DNA from: Sulfurimonas sp.
Lineage (GTDB): Bacteria > Campylobacterota > Campylobacteria > Campylobacterales > Sulfurimonadaceae
Length of the DNA stretch: 57,807 nt
Assembly (NCBI GenBank): GCA_030949825.1
Contig: JAUZSC010000041.1
Location: 1-57,807, forward strand
Reading direction: 5' to 3'
This document shows positions 34,196-46,329 of this stretch, in pieces. The number at the start of each line of letters is the position of its first letter. Positions within the stretch are counted from its first letter, which is position 1. The translations under genes and the position numbers were made by a program. Under the pieces are notes generated by a model. The model was not told the DNA's origin, searched no databases, and saw nothing but the letters and a program-made list of their open reading frames with translations.

Positions 34196-34453
34196 ATGGC
34201 ACATAAGAAAGGGCAGGGTAGTACACAGAATAATCGTGATTCAGCCGGTAGAAGACTTGGTGTAAAGAAGTTTGGTGGGGAAGTTGTAATTCCTGGTAAC
34301 ATCATTATTCGTCAAAGAGGAACTAAGGTTCATCCAGGAAACAATGTTGGAATGGGAAAAGACCATACAATATTTGCTTTAATTGAAGGTACAGTTGCTT
34401 TTGAGCGTAAAGACAAAAAGCGTCAACAAGTTTCAGTTATACCTGCTGCATAA
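34196..34453 (+). CDS. rpmA: 50S ribosomal protein L27
   Basis: The protein has 85 residues. It starts [20 protein letters not shown] and contains [22 protein letters not shown], typical L27. The N-terminus begins directly with the conserved AHKKG, so no prepeptide to be cleaved is present. AAGGAGA box upstream. Confidence 0.97.
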   Translation: MAHKKGQGSTQNNRDSAGRRLGVKKFGGEVVIPGNIIIRQRGTKVHPGNNVGMGKDHTIFALIEGTVAFERKDKKRQQVSVIPAA

Positions 34454-34468
34454 TATAATTCTATAACA

Positions 34469-34492
34469 TTATAGGGGTAAATGCCTCTATAA
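34469..34492 (+). terminator. Hairpin after rpmA
   Basis: TTATAGGGG pairs with CCTCTATAA (one G-T) around a six-base loop TAAATG. It is not followed by a T tract, and obgE begins 60 bases later, so it may attenuate or stabilise the ribosomal-protein message rather than stop transcription completely. Confidence 0.4.
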
Positions 34493-34551
34493 CCCTCAAA
34501 GATATAAATCACAATTTAGTAGAAATTTTTTAAAAATAACAAGGAATAATA

Positions 34552-35652
34552 ATGTTTACAGACAGTGTCGAACTAACAGTATCATCAGGTAAAGGTGGAC
34601 AAGGTTGTGTAGCATTCCGTCGTGAAAAGTTTGTACTAAATGGTGGTCCAAATGGAGGAGATGGTGGAAAAGGTGGAGATATCTGGTTTCGATGTGATAA
34701 CAACACACATACACTTTCTCACTTTCAAAGAAAAATGCATATAAAAGCAGATGGCGGAGCACAGGGTGAAGGCTCTAATTGTACTGGAAAGTCAGGAGCT
34801 AAAAAGATAGTTATCGTTCCTCCTGGAACACAGATTATAGATGCTGATACGGGTGATGTTCTTTTTGACATGCTTATACATGGTCAAGAAGCAAAATTTA
34901 TCATCGGTGGTAAAGGTGGATTAGGCAATACTCATTTTAAATCATCAACAAATCAAAGACCAACCTATGCGCAACCTGGTGAAAAAGGTGAGACGCGTAG
35001 CATCAAACTTGATTTAAAACTTATAGCTGATGTTGGACTTGTTGGTTTTCCTAATGTTGGAAAATCTACGCTTATATCAAGAGTTTCTAATGCTCGTCCA
35101 GAGATTGCTAACTATGAATTTACAACACTTACTCCAAAGCTTGGTCAAGTAAATATTGGTGACTTTGAATCATTTGTTATGGCTGATATTCCTGGAATTA
35201 TCGGTGGAGCACATGAGGGTAAAGGTCTTGGAATTCAATTTCTAAGACATATTGAGAGAACAAAAACGCTTCTTTATATGGTTGATTTAGCTTCATATAG
35301 AGACTTAAAAGAACAAATCGAAGTTCTTAAAGAAGAGATTTCAGAGTTTTCTTCTAAGTTAGGAGAGAGCAAGTACGCTATTGCGCTTACTCGTTTAGAT
35401 ATAGTTCCACCTGAGGAGCTCAACGATTTAATCAATGGCTTTTTAGACTTACTTGGATTGAAGCCTTCGTATTCAAATGAGTTTAAATTTGATACTGCAA
35501 TGCCTTTTTATGTTCAAGACTCCGCAGATGAAACTTTAGGTTATGATAAAAAACTTCCCTATTTAGTTGCACCTATATCTTCAGCAACAAGCAAAAATAT
35601 AGAAGCATTAAAATATTCTTTATTTAATTTAGTACAGTCTGATAGAGACTAA
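34552..35652 (+). CDS. obgE: Obg GTPase
   Basis: The protein has 366 residues. The glycine-rich Obg fold (GPNGGDGGKGGDIWF, GAQGEGSNCTGKSG, GGKGGLGNTHF) is followed by the GTPase domain: G1 GFPNVGKST, G3 DIPGIIGGAHEGKGLG. The G4 element, usually NKxD, reads TRLD (IALTRLDIV). It acts in 50S ribosome maturation and stress signalling. Third gene of the conserved block after rplU and rpmA; two bases separate it from proB. Confidence 0.96.
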   Translation: MFTDSVELTVSSGKGGQGCVAFRREKFVLNGGPNGGDGGKGGDIWFRCDNNTHTLSHFQRKMHIKADGGAQGEGSNCTGKSGAKKIVIVPPGTQIIDADTGDVLFDMLIHGQEAKFIIGGKGGLGNTHFKSSTNQRPTYAQPGEKGETRSIKLDLKLIADVGLVGFPNVGKSTLISRVSNARPEIANYEFTTLTPKLGQVNIGDFESFVMADIPGIIGGAHEGKGLGIQFLRHIERTKTLLYMVDLASYRDLKEQIEVLKEEISEFSSKLGESKYAIALTRLDIVPPEELNDLINGFLDLLGLKPSYSNEFKFDTAMPFYVQDSADETLGYDKKLPYLVAPISSATSKNIEALKYSLFNLVQSDRD

Positions 35653-35654
35653 AC

Positions 35655-36419
35655 ATGAGTAGAATCGTACTTAAGGTTGGTTCTGCTGTTTTAACACAAG
35701 ATAATGTTATTGCAGTAGAGCGAATGCAAGCACTTGTAGATTTTATTGCTCAGCTTAACAAAGAAAATGAAGTTATTTTAGTATCTTCGGGTGCAGTTTC
35801 CGCGGGTTATAGTAAACTACAACTCGATAGAAGTATAATAGAAAACAAGCAAGCCTTAGCATCTCTGGGTCAATCGATTTTAATGCGAGCCTATTCAAAG
35901 AAACTTGCTGTGCATGATGTTTTATGTGCACAATTACTTATTACTTCTAAAAACCTACATATATCTGATGACACGCAGAGAATCCGAAATACAGTTGAAA
36001 TACTCTTAGAAAATAATGTCGTACCTATAATAAATGAAAATGATGCAACTTCAACAGAAGAACTTGAGATTGGAGATAACGATCAACTCTCAGCGTATGT
36101 TGCAAAAGATATAGATGCTGATATCTTAGTGATTTTATCAGATATAGATGCTTATTATGACAAAGACCCTCGAGCGCATACAGATGCAAAGGTCTTAAAA
36201 ATAGTTAGCTCTATAGATAAAAAAGAATTACAAAAAGATGTAACACCAAATAATGTTTTCGCAACAGGTGGAATCGTTACAAAATTAAAAGCTGCGCAGT
36301 ATCTTTTAGATAACAATATTAATATGTTCTTAGCAACTGGATTTGATTTAAGTGATGTGAAAAGTTATTTACTTCAAGGTAAGCATCTAGGCGGAACACT
36401 TTTTAAGGTTGAATCATGA
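35655..36419 (+). CDS. proB: Glutamate 5-kinase, short form
   Basis: The protein has 254 residues of the amino-acid kinase fold: VLKVGSAVLTQ, VSSGAVSAGY, NENDATSTEELEIGDNDQLSA and the ATGGIVTKLKAA loop. It phosphorylates glutamate in proline synthesis. The C-terminal PUA domain of E. coli ProB is missing, as is normal in Campylobacterota. It overlaps fmt by four bases. Confidence 0.94.
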   Translation: MSRIVLKVGSAVLTQDNVIAVERMQALVDFIAQLNKENEVILVSSGAVSAGYSKLQLDRSIIENKQALASLGQSILMRAYSKKLAVHDVLCAQLLITSKNLHISDDTQRIRNTVEILLENNVVPIINENDATSTEELEIGDNDQLSAYVAKDIDADILVILSDIDAYYDKDPRAHTDAKVLKIVSSIDKKELQKDVTPNNVFATGGIVTKLKAAQYLLDNNINMFLATGFDLSDVKSYLLQGKHLGGTLFKVES

Positions 36420-37324
36420 AAATTATTTTTATGGGGACACCCCATTATGCTGAAGAAATTCTAAAAACGCTCATAGATGCTGAAAATATTGATGTTGTAG
36501 CAGTATATACACAACCCGACAAAGCAGTTGGAAGAAAAAGAGTGATGACTTCTCCCCTTGTTAAAGGGATTGCCGATACACAAAAGATAGCAGTGTACCA
36601 ACCCAATAGATTACGAGATGAAGAAGTGGTTAAAAAACTTTTAGAAATAGAGTGCAATTATATTGTTGTAGCGGCTTATGGACAGATTTTACCTCAGAGT
36701 ATTTTAGACCATGCGCCATGTATTAATCTTCATGCAAGTATTTTACCTCAGTATAGAGGCGCAAGTCCCATTCAACAAACACTTTTAAATGACGATAAAA
36801 AGACAGGTGTAACAGCAATGCTTATGGAAGCAGGACTTGATACTGGAGATATATTAAAAATCTCTACTTTAGAAGTTCCTCATAATGAGATGCAGGGAAA
36901 TTTGTTTCTTAGACTTACTGAAGTTGCGTGTGAATTGACTTTAGATATATTGGAAAATTTTAAATCATATACAGCCCAAGCTCAAGATGATGCACAAGCC
37001 TCGCATTGTAAAAAAATAACAAAAGCAGATGGTGAAGTTAGTTTTGATGATGCCACTGACATTTACAATAAATACAGAGCATTTACACCTTGGCCTGGAA
37101 TTTACTTGCAAAGTGGATTGAAATTAAAAAAAATACTCTTAGAAGAAAAAGAGAGTATAAATGAAAGTGGAAAAATTTTAAAAATAGAAAATGATTATAT
37201 TGTTGTTGGATGTAAAAAAGGAAGTATTCAAGTACATAGCGTTCAAGCACCATCAAAGAAAGAAGTTAGTATTAGTTCTTATATAAATGGAAAAAGATTA
37301 AGCCTTGATAATATCTTATCTTGA
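36416..37324 (+). CDS. fmt: Methionyl-tRNA formyltransferase
   Basis: The protein has 302 residues. The N-terminal catalytic domain begins with MKIIFMGTPHYAEEIL and has the formyl-donor site INLHASILPQYRGASPIQ and AGLDTGDIL; a C-terminal OB-type domain binds tRNA (FTPWPGIYL, VHSVQAPSKKEV). It formylates initiator Met-tRNA. Overlaps birA by 20 bases. Confidence 0.96.
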   Translation: MKIIFMGTPHYAEEILKTLIDAENIDVVAVYTQPDKAVGRKRVMTSPLVKGIADTQKIAVYQPNRLRDEEVVKKLLEIECNYIVVAAYGQILPQSILDHAPCINLHASILPQYRGASPIQQTLLNDDKKTGVTAMLMEAGLDTGDILKISTLEVPHNEMQGNLFLRLTEVACELTLDILENFKSYTAQAQDDAQASHCKKITKADGEVSFDDATDIYNKYRAFTPWPGIYLQSGLKLKKILLEEKESINESGKILKIENDYIVVGCKKGSIQVHSVQAPSKKEVSISSYINGKRLSLDNILS

Positions 37325-37941
37325 TACACTTGATTCTTCACAAATATATTTAAAAAAATCACTTCAAAATCAATCTATTAAAGCTCCTCATGCAGTAGTC
37401 TGTGATATTCAAACAAATGGAGTGGGAAGTAGAAACAATTCTTGGCAGGGTTTAAAGGGTAATTTGTTTCTCTCTTTTGCGCTTCCTTTAAAATCGCTTC
37501 CTTCTGATTTAAAGTTAGAATCAGCATCTATATATTTCTCCTTTATTTTTAAAGAAGTTTTAAATGACTTAGATTCCAAAGTTTGGCTAAAATGGCCAAA
37601 TGATTTATATATAAATAATTTAAAAATTGGCGGGATGATTACAAATATTCTAGATGATAACCTTGTTTGTGGGCTTGGAGTAAACTTAGTAAGGGCTCCC
37701 TTGCAATTTGCTTCACTTGATGTTTCTATTTCACGAGAATCATTACTTGAAAAATATTTCAAACTTATTGAAAAAAGGCTCTCATGGAAGCAAATATTTA
37801 GTAAATATAAGATAGAATTTGAAGCTAATAAAGACTTTTTTTACACATAAGAATAGCTTAAAAATATCATTAGATAAAGCTATCCTGCAAAGCGATGGTT
37901 CCCTAATAATAAATGGCGAGAGGATATATAGTACAAGATGA
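37305..37941 (+). CDS. birA: Biotin-protein ligase (frame broken once)
   Basis: Joined length is 211 residues, a short BirA without the DNA-binding domain, as in other Campylobacterota. Motifs: LDSSQIYLKKSL at the start, the biotinyl-AMP loop QTNGVGSRNNSW (replacing GRGRRGR of E. coli), VWLKWPNDLYI and GLGVNL. The frame ends early after a T run of seven (37836-37842); with six T it continues FFTHKNSLKISLDKA through NGERIYSTR to a TGA that overlaps the parA start. Start is TTG at 37305 inside the end of fmt. It attaches biotin to carboxyl carrier proteins. Confidence 0.85.
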
Positions 37942-38721
37942 GTGAAATAATAGTAATTGCAAATCAAAAAGGTGGAGTTGGTAAAACAACTACTGCTGTA
38001 AATTTAGCTGCATCACTTGCTGTAGCTGAAAAAAAAGTACTCCTTATTGATGCAGATCCTCAGGCTAATGCAACTACTTCTTTGGGCTTTCATAGGAATG
38101 ACTATGAGTTTAACATTTACCATGTACTTATTGGAACAAAAAAATTAAAAGATATTATATTAAAATCAGATTTACCTACACTTCATTTAGCCCCATCAAA
38201 TATTGGCTTAGTTGGAATTGAAAAAGAGTATTATGATTCTGAAAATACAAAAGGTCGTGAACTTGTCTTGAAGGCTGCAATAGCAAATGTTAAAAAAGAT
38301 TATGATTATATAATTATTGATTCTCCTCCAGCACTTGGACCAATGACTATAAATGCTCTTTCGGCATCTAACTCTGTGCTTATTCCTATTCAGTGTGAAT
38401 TTTTTTGCATTAGAGGGTTTAGCACAACTGTTAAATACAGTGAAGCTTGTTAGAAAGTCTATAAATCCGAAATTAAGCATTAAAGGTTTTTTACCAACAA
38501 TGTATTCTTCACAAAATAATCTTTCTAAACAAGTTTTTGCAGACTTAAGACAGCATTTTAAAGGTAAACTTTTTAAAGACACTCATGATAAATATATAGT
38601 TGTTCCAAGAAATGTAAAATTAGCTGAATCTCCATCATTTGGAAAACCTGCAATTTTGTATGATGTAAAATCAAGTGGTTCAATAGCGTATCAAAATCTA
38701 GCACAAGCGATTATGAAGTAA
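37938..38721 (+). CDS. parA: Chromosome partitioning ATPase ParA (frame broken once)
   Basis: Joined length is 260 residues, the normal Soj/ParA size. Deviant Walker A NQKGGVGKTTTAVNLAASLA, Walker A' LLIDADPQANATTSLG and Walker B YIIIDSPPALGP are clear. The frame is lost in a run of seven T (38400-38406) at IQCEFF; six T gives IQCEFFALEGLAQLLNT, the usual Soj segment. It works with ParB in origin segregation. Four-base overlap with birA and a one-base overlap with parB. Confidence 0.93.
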
Positions 38722-39575
38722 TGAAAGCAATGGCATTAGGTAGAGGTTTAGACGCACTTTTTGGCGAAATAGACGAATCTTATGAAAACGAGGGTACACA
38801 AAAAGATGCTGTATCTGAAATATCTCTAAAAGATATTAGACCAAACCCTTTTCAACCAAGAAAATTCTTTGATGAAGAAGCACTTAGTGAACTTTCAGAA
38901 TCTATAAGAAATGATGGATTATTACAACCTATTATAGTAAAAGAAGATATTGATGGTTATGTATTAGTTGCAGGAGAGAGAAGACTTCGTGCATCTAAGC
39001 TTGCAAAGCTTAAAACTATTCGTTGCATTATAGTAAGTAGTGACGAGGATAAGATGAGAAGACTAGCTCTTCTTGAAAATATTCAAAGAGAAGATCTTAA
39101 TGCGATAGAACTAGCACGGTCTTATGAAGAACTCATTAAAATACATGAAATTACTCATCAAGAACTTTCTTTAATGATTCATAAAAGTAGAACACATATT
39201 ACAAACACATTAAGACTTCTTCAGTTATCATCAAAAACACAAAAAGCATTGTTAGAGAAAAAAATAACAGCTGGACATGCTAAAGTTTTGGTTGGTTTAG
39301 ATGAAAAGCAACAGCAGGTAATGGTTCATTCTATTATTGGACAAAAACTTAGTGTGCGTGATGTTGAATCAATGATTAAAAGTAAAAAAAGCAATGATAT
39401 AATCACTGCACAAAAACCTGTAGAAAAACTCTATGATTTCTCTCATTTACAAAATAAGTTGAATTCTCTTGGACTTAAGACAAAAACTTCTTCAAATAAA
39501 GTGACAATAGAATTTGACAATGAAGATCAAATTAATAAGTTTCTAAATAAATTTACAAATTTTTCTCAACTTTAA
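38721..39575 (+). CDS. parB: Chromosome partitioning protein ParB
   Basis: The protein has 284 residues. The CTP-binding N-domain carries RPNPFQPRKFFDEEAL, VAGERRLRASKLA and ENIQREDLNAIELA; then a helix-turn-helix (THQELSLMIHKSRTHITNTLRLLQL) and a C-terminal dimerisation domain. It binds parS sites and spreads as a clamp. I noticed no parS-like palindrome while reading this window, but did not search systematically. Follows parA directly. Confidence 0.95.
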   Translation: MKAMALGRGLDALFGEIDESYENEGTQKDAVSEISLKDIRPNPFQPRKFFDEEALSELSESIRNDGLLQPIIVKEDIDGYVLVAGERRLRASKLAKLKTIRCIIVSSDEDKMRRLALLENIQREDLNAIELARSYEELIKIHEITHQELSLMIHKSRTHITNTLRLLQLSSKTQKALLEKKITAGHAKVLVGLDEKQQQVMVHSIIGQKLSVRDVESMIKSKKSNDIITAQKPVEKLYDFSHLQNKLNSLGLKTKTSSNKVTIEFDNEDQINKFLNKFTNFSQL

Positions 39576-39626
39576 CTATCCTTTCAATATTGACATAGTA
39601 TAATTGCGCAACTTTTAGGAGGTGCT

Positions 39627-40049
39627 ATGTTAGATATAAATCCGATACTACTTTTGGCTACATTTGTTGTATTTCTTTCGCTTATAGCCGTTTTAAACAG
39701 TTGGCTTTATAATCCATTGTTTAGTTTTATGAATAAACGCGATGAAGACATTAAAAAAGACCTAGATAAAATAGGTAATAATGATGATGAAATCCAAGCG
39801 TTACATTCAAAAGCTGAGTCAATAATTATGAATGCTAAACTCGAATCTGCGGCCTTGAGGGAGAAAGTTATTACGGATGCTAAGGAATTAGCTGATAGTA
39901 AATTAGAGGCAAGACGCGCTGAATTAGCAAGCGAATATATAGAGTTTGAAAAAGCTTTATCTAAATCTAAAGATGAGTTGACGGGTGAATTAATGTCACA
40001 AGTTCCACATTTTTCAGAAGCTGTAAAAGCTAAATTTAGTCAAATATAA
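39627..40049 (+). CDS. atpF': ATP synthase F0 subunit b'
   Basis: The protein has 140 residues: an N-terminal membrane helix (ILLLATFVVFLSLIAVL) followed by a long charged helix, the b-type stator subunit. Two b-like genes in tandem (b' and b) are characteristic of Campylobacterota. AGGAGG box at 39617. Confidence 0.9.
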   Translation: MLDINPILLLATFVVFLSLIAVLNSWLYNPLFSFMNKRDEDIKKDLDKIGNNDDEIQALHSKAESIIMNAKLESAALREKVITDAKELADSKLEARRAELASEYIEFEKALSKSKDELTGELMSQVPHFSEAVKAKFSQI

Positions 40050-40059
40050 AGGATCTTAT

Positions 40060-40572
40060 GTGAATAGAATTTTAGTAACTTTACTAACTATGTCAACTTT
40101 TGCATTAGCATCTAGTGCAGAACATGCAGATACAGATATTATACAAAGAACTGTAAACTTTTTATTGTTTGCGGGACTTGTATGGTACCTTGTTGCAGAA
40201 CCAATGAAGGACTATTTTAATGCTAGATCAGTTGGAATTTCTGATGAGCTTAAAAAAGTTCAAGATAAGTTAAGCGAAACTATTTCTCTTAAAAAAGAGG
40301 CCTTAGCTAAGATATCAGATGCAGAGAAATTTGCAGAAGACTTAGCTGTGTCTGCAAAAAAAGAGAATAAGCTTGTTAATGATAACATAATGTTGCAGTG
40401 TGATACTGAGTTAGAAGCTTTAGTAAAACAAAATACTTCGTTAGTAGAGTTTGAACAAAGAAAAATGGTTCGAACAGTTGTAGAAGATGTGCTTAGTGAA
40501 GTCTTAAGTAAGAGCAGTGATGGCTTTGACAAAGAAGCTATGGCTAATGTTATCTTGAAGAAGGTTGCATAA
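40060..40572 (+). CDS. atpF: ATP synthase F0 subunit b
   Basis: The protein has 170 residues. A signal-like N-terminus (MNRILVTLLTMSTFALASSA) precedes the membrane helix (TVNFLLFAGLVWYLVAEPM) and a long coiled coil. Start is GTG at 40060 after AAAGGATC; the ATG two bases upstream is followed at once by a stop in its frame. The extra hydrophobic N-terminus is normal for the b subunit of this phylum. Overlaps atpH by one base. Confidence 0.9.
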   Translation: MNRILVTLLTMSTFALASSAEHADTDIIQRTVNFLLFAGLVWYLVAEPMKDYFNARSVGISDELKKVQDKLSETISLKKEALAKISDAEKFAEDLAVSAKKENKLVNDNIMLQCDTELEALVKQNTSLVEFEQRKMVRTVVEDVLSEVLSKSSDGFDKEAMANVILKKVA

Positions 40573-41105
40573 TGGAAGAATTAATCGCAAAAAAATATAT
40601 TAAAGCAATGAATGATGGATCTGATCTAGCATCTATACAAAATATGGAAGAAGTTTTTTCTACATTAGCAGATTCTTTTAAAAATAAGAAATTTGTGCAA
40701 ATAATAGATAATCCTAATGTAAGCGCAAAAGATAAATTAGAAATTTTATTAGAAGCTGTAGCCTCAGTTAAATCTACTAGAATCAATAATTTAATTAGAT
40801 TACTTGTTGAAAACAAGCGTATTAATATTATTCCTGCAATTTCGCAAGAATTAAGAAAAAATATAGCGTCTTCAACTAAGACTTATGAAGGTCAAGTTTA
40901 TAGCAATTCTATGATAGATGCTAAAACTATGAAAGAATTAAGTAGTGGTTTAAGTAAGAAGTTTGACTCTACAATTACACTTGCATTCGTTGAAGATGAT
41001 TTTAATGGAATTAAAGTGGATGTAGAAGATTTAGGTATAGAAATTAATTTTTCAAAAACCAGAATCAATAGTCAATTTATAGAACATATAGTAAAAGCAA
41101 TTTAA
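40572..41105 (+). CDS. atpH: ATP synthase F1 subunit delta
   Basis: The protein has 177 residues: six-helix N-terminal domain, then the conserved C-terminal [20 protein letters not shown]. It links F1 to the stator. Position between atpF and atpA is canonical. Confidence 0.93.
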   Translation: MEELIAKKYIKAMNDGSDLASIQNMEEVFSTLADSFKNKKFVQIIDNPNVSAKDKLEILLEAVASVKSTRINNLIRLLVENKRINIIPAISQELRKNIASSTKTYEGQVYSNSMIDAKTMKELSSGLSKKFDSTITLAFVEDDFNGIKVDVEDLGIEINFSKTRINSQFIEHIVKAI

Positions 41106-41127
41106 CTTCAATAAGAGGAGAACAATA

Positions 41128-42645
41128 GTGGTAGCAAAAATTCAAGCTGATGAAATCAGCTCAATAATTAAAGAGCGTATCGATAACTTTGAATTAAGTG
41201 TTGATATTAACGAAACAGGTAAGATTGTTTCTTATGCTGATGGTGTTGCACAAGTTTACGGACTTAGCAATGTTATGGCAGGAGAAGTGGTAGAGTTCGA
41301 AGATGGTACACAAGGTTTAGTAATGAATCTTGAAGAAAGTGCAGTAGGTATTGTTATACTTGGTGCTGGTACAGAACTTCGTGAAGGTATGTCAGTTAAA
41401 AGACTTGGAAAACTTCTTAAAGTTCCAGTTGGTGATGCACTTTTGGGTCGTGTTGTAAATGCACTTGGTGAACCAATAGACGGAAAAGGTCCAATTGAAG
41501 CTACTGAGTATCGTTTCATTGAGGAAAAAGCACCTGGAATTATGAACAGAAAATCAGTTCATGAGCCTTTATCAACTGGGATTAAGGCTATTGATGCACT
41601 TGTTCCAATTGGTCGTGGTCAGCGTGAGCTTATCATCGGTGATAGACAAACTGGTAAAACTACAGTTGCTCTTGACGCTATTATCAACCAAAAAGGTAAC
41701 GGTGTGTCTTGTATATATGTTGCTATTGGTCAAAAAGAATCTACAGTTGCTCAAATTGTTCGTCGTTTAGAAGAACATGGTGCAATGGAATATACAATTG
41801 TTGTGTCTTCAACAGCTGCTGAAGCTGCTGCACTTCAATTTTTAGCTCCATATGCTGGTGTTGCAATGGGTGAATATTTCCGTGATAACGCAAGACATGG
41901 TCTTATCGTATATGATGATTTATCTAAGCATGCAGTTGCATACCGTGAAATGTCACTTATTCTTCGTCGTCCTCCAGGTCGTGAAGCATATCCAGGTGAT
42001 GTTTTTTATATCCATTCTCGTTTATTAGAGCGTGCTGCAAAATTATGTGATGAAGAGGGAGCAGGTTCACTTACTGCACTTCCTATTATTGAAACTCAAG
42101 AGGGTGATGTTGCGGCATACATTCCTACAAATGTTATTTCAATTACAGATGGTCAGATTTTCCTTGAAACTGAATTATTTAACTCGGGTGTGCGTCCAGC
42201 GATTAATGTTGGTCTTTCTGTGTCTCGTGTTGGTGGTGCGGCTCAAATTAAAGCTACTAAGCAAGTTGCTGGTACTTTAAGACTTGATCTTGCTCAGTAC
42301 CGTGAACTTCAAGCATTTGCTCAGTTTGCATCTGATCTTGACATAACATCTCGTAATCAACTCGAACGAGGGCAACGAATGGTAGAAGTTCTTAAACAAG
42401 GACCTTTTTCTCCACTTTCTGCTGAAAAACAAGTTACAATTATTTTTGCTGGTAACGAAGGTTTCTTAGATGATTTCGCTCCATCAAATGTAGTGCGTTT
42501 TGAAGCTGAACTTTATCCGTTTATAGAAGCTTCTTATCCTCAAATATTTGAGAATATTAGAAGTAATTCAAAAGTTGATGATGATACAAAAGCATTGTTA
42601 ATGAAAGCTCTTGAAGAATTCAAAGCTAGCTTCGTAGCGGCATAA
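41128..42645 (+). CDS. atpA: ATP synthase F1 subunit alpha
   Basis: The protein has 505 residues. P-loop [44 protein letters not shown] and the arginine-finger region [13 protein letters not shown] are intact. GTG start at 41128 after AGGAGA. Codon use here is noticeably more biased than in neighbouring genes, as expected for high expression. Confidence 0.98.
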   Translation: MVAKIQADEISSIIKERIDNFELSVDINETGKIVSYADGVAQVYGLSNVMAGEVVEFEDGTQGLVMNLEESAVGIVILGAGTELREGMSVKRLGKLLKVPVGDALLGRVVNALGEPIDGKGPIEATEYRFIEEKAPGIMNRKSVHEPLSTGIKAIDALVPIGRGQRELIIGDRQTGKTTVALDAIINQKGNGVSCIYVAIGQKESTVAQIVRRLEEHGAMEYTIVVSSTAAEAAALQFLAPYAGVAMGEYFRDNARHGLIVYDDLSKHAVAYREMSLILRRPPGREAYPGDVFYIHSRLLERAAKLCDEEGAGSLTALPIIETQEGDVAAYIPTNVISITDGQIFLETELFNSGVRPAINVGLSVSRVGGAAQIKATKQVAGTLRLDLAQYRELQAFAQFASDLDITSRNQLERGQRMVEVLKQGPFSPLSAEKQVTIIFAGNEGFLDDFAPSNVVRFEAELYPFIEASYPQIFENIRSNSKVDDDTKALLMKALEEFKASFVAA

Positions 42646-42655
42646 GGAAAGCATA

Positions 42656-44955
<2,300 letters not shown>

Positions 44956-44974
44956 TTAGAAATAAAGGACTATA

Positions 44975-45367
44975 ATGGATACTTTAAAACTTGAAATTTT
45001 AACTCCAAACGGTATAATCTTTGATGGTAATGCTGTGAGTGTAACTCTTCCTGGTGAAGAGGGAGAGTTTGGTGTTTTACCAAATCACTCTTCATTGTCA
45101 ACTTTATTAGAAGCTGGTGTTATCGACATCGAAAAAGATGACAAAACAGTTGAATCAATTTTGATTAACTGGGGTGTTGTTAATGTTGATGAAGAAAAAG
45201 TAATTGTATTGGTTGAGGGTGCCGTAGCTATTCGTGGTGAAAACGAAAGCGCTATCGCACAAGCACTTGAAGATGCAAAAGAACTTATAAGTTCAATCGC
45301 AGACTCTAATCCAGCAATTGCTGTTGTTTCTGCTAAAATAGAATCAGCTGCACAAAGATTAATATAG
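44975..45367 (+). CDS. atpC: ATP synthase F1 subunit epsilon
   Basis: The protein has 130 residues. The N-terminal beta sandwich (LEILTPNGIIFDGNA, LPGEEGEFGVLPNHSSLS) is followed by the two-helix C-terminal domain. Ends the atpF'FHAGDC operon. Subunits a and c (atpB, atpE) are not in this window; in Campylobacterota they lie elsewhere. Confidence 0.95.
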   Translation: MDTLKLEILTPNGIIFDGNAVSVTLPGEEGEFGVLPNHSSLSTLLEAGVIDIEKDDKTVESILINWGVVNVDEEKVIVLVEGAVAIRGENESAIAQALEDAKELISSIADSNPAIAVVSAKIESAAQRLI

Positions 45368-45370
45368 CTT

Positions 45371-45937
45371 ATGACTAACGAATTAATAGACTTTTATCTA
45401 AAGAGCCATTCGGTTACTATTGGAGTATTGGCTTTGTTATCATTATATTTTATAATTTTAAATTGGGTATTTTTCTATCGTTATTTTTCTCTTAGCAGTT
45501 GGCTTTCGGATGAGACTGATTCTTTTGAATCATTACTTATGGGAGCTTCAACTGTAAGTGACAAATCTTTTTTAAAAAACTTTATAAAAAGTACTTTAAG
45601 TGTTTCAAAAGAGATTTTAAGTTTAGCTATGATGGCTGCAACAAAAGAAGCTACAAAAGGATTATCTATCCTTTCTATTTTTGCTTCTACAACACCTTTT
45701 ATAGGCTTGTTTGGTACAGTTGTTTCAATCTTAGATACATTTACACATATTGGTCAAACGAGTGGCAGTATGTCTATCATTGCATCTGGAGTATCTGATG
45801 CTCTAATTGCTACAGCAGCAGGTATATTTGTTGCAATTTTTGCATATACCTACCACCAAATACTAAAAAGACAATCCTTTGAACTTGTTAGTTTCTTACA
45901 AATGCAAAGCGATGCTCTTTTATCTCGTAAGGGCTAA
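45371..45937 (+). CDS. tolQ: TolQ/ExbB-type proton channel protein
   Basis: The protein has 188 residues with three membrane helices (near 17-37, 105-130 and 140-165). The family block GLSILSIFASTTPFIGLFGTVVSILDTF and the following ASGVSDALIATAAGIFVAI are MotA/TolQ/ExbB signature. With the next gene it forms the proton-driven motor of the Tol-Pal system. ATG after a four-base gap from atpC, so it may be read together with the ATP synthase genes. Confidence 0.93.
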   Translation: MTNELIDFYLKSHSVTIGVLALLSLYFIILNWVFFYRYFSLSSWLSDETDSFESLLMGASTVSDKSFLKNFIKSTLSVSKEILSLAMMAATKEATKGLSILSIFASTTPFIGLFGTVVSILDTFTHIGQTSGSMSIIASGVSDALIATAAGIFVAIFAYTYHQILKRQSFELVSFLQMQSDALLSRKG

Positions 45938-45939
45938 AT

Positions 45940-46329
45940 ATGTATGATTGGGATGATTCACCCGAATTAAACATTACACCCTTAGTGGATGTAATGCTTG
46001 TTCTTTTAGCTATTTTAATGGTAATTGCACCAAATATTATTTATGAAGAAACAATTAAATTACCGCAAGGTTCAATCTCTAAACAATTATCAGAAATACC
46101 TCCTGTCCATATTACTATTGATAAGCAAAGAAATATTCAAGTAAATAAGCAAAACTATCAGCTTAATGCTTTTATGGATAATTTCTCACTTTATTCTAAA
46201 AACTTAGATTTAAAAGCAACAGTACTCATAAGTGCAGATAAAACTTTAGACTATGGAGTTGTTATGTCAGTTTTAGCTGCTGTAAAGCAGGCTGGTTTTT
46301 CTGATGTTTCATTAGCCACTAATGGATAG
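45940..46329 (+). CDS. tolR: TolR/ExbD-type protein
   Basis: The protein has 129 residues. LNITPLVDVMLVLLAILMVIAP contains the membrane helix with its essential Asp; the rest is the periplasmic domain. Motor partner of TolQ. Overlaps the tolA-like gene by eight bases. Confidence 0.93.
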   Translation: MYDWDDSPELNITPLVDVMLVLLAILMVIAPNIIYEETIKLPQGSISKQLSEIPPVHITIDKQRNIQVNKQNYQLNAFMDNFSLYSKNLDLKATVLISADKTLDYGVVMSVLAAVKQAGFSDVSLATNG

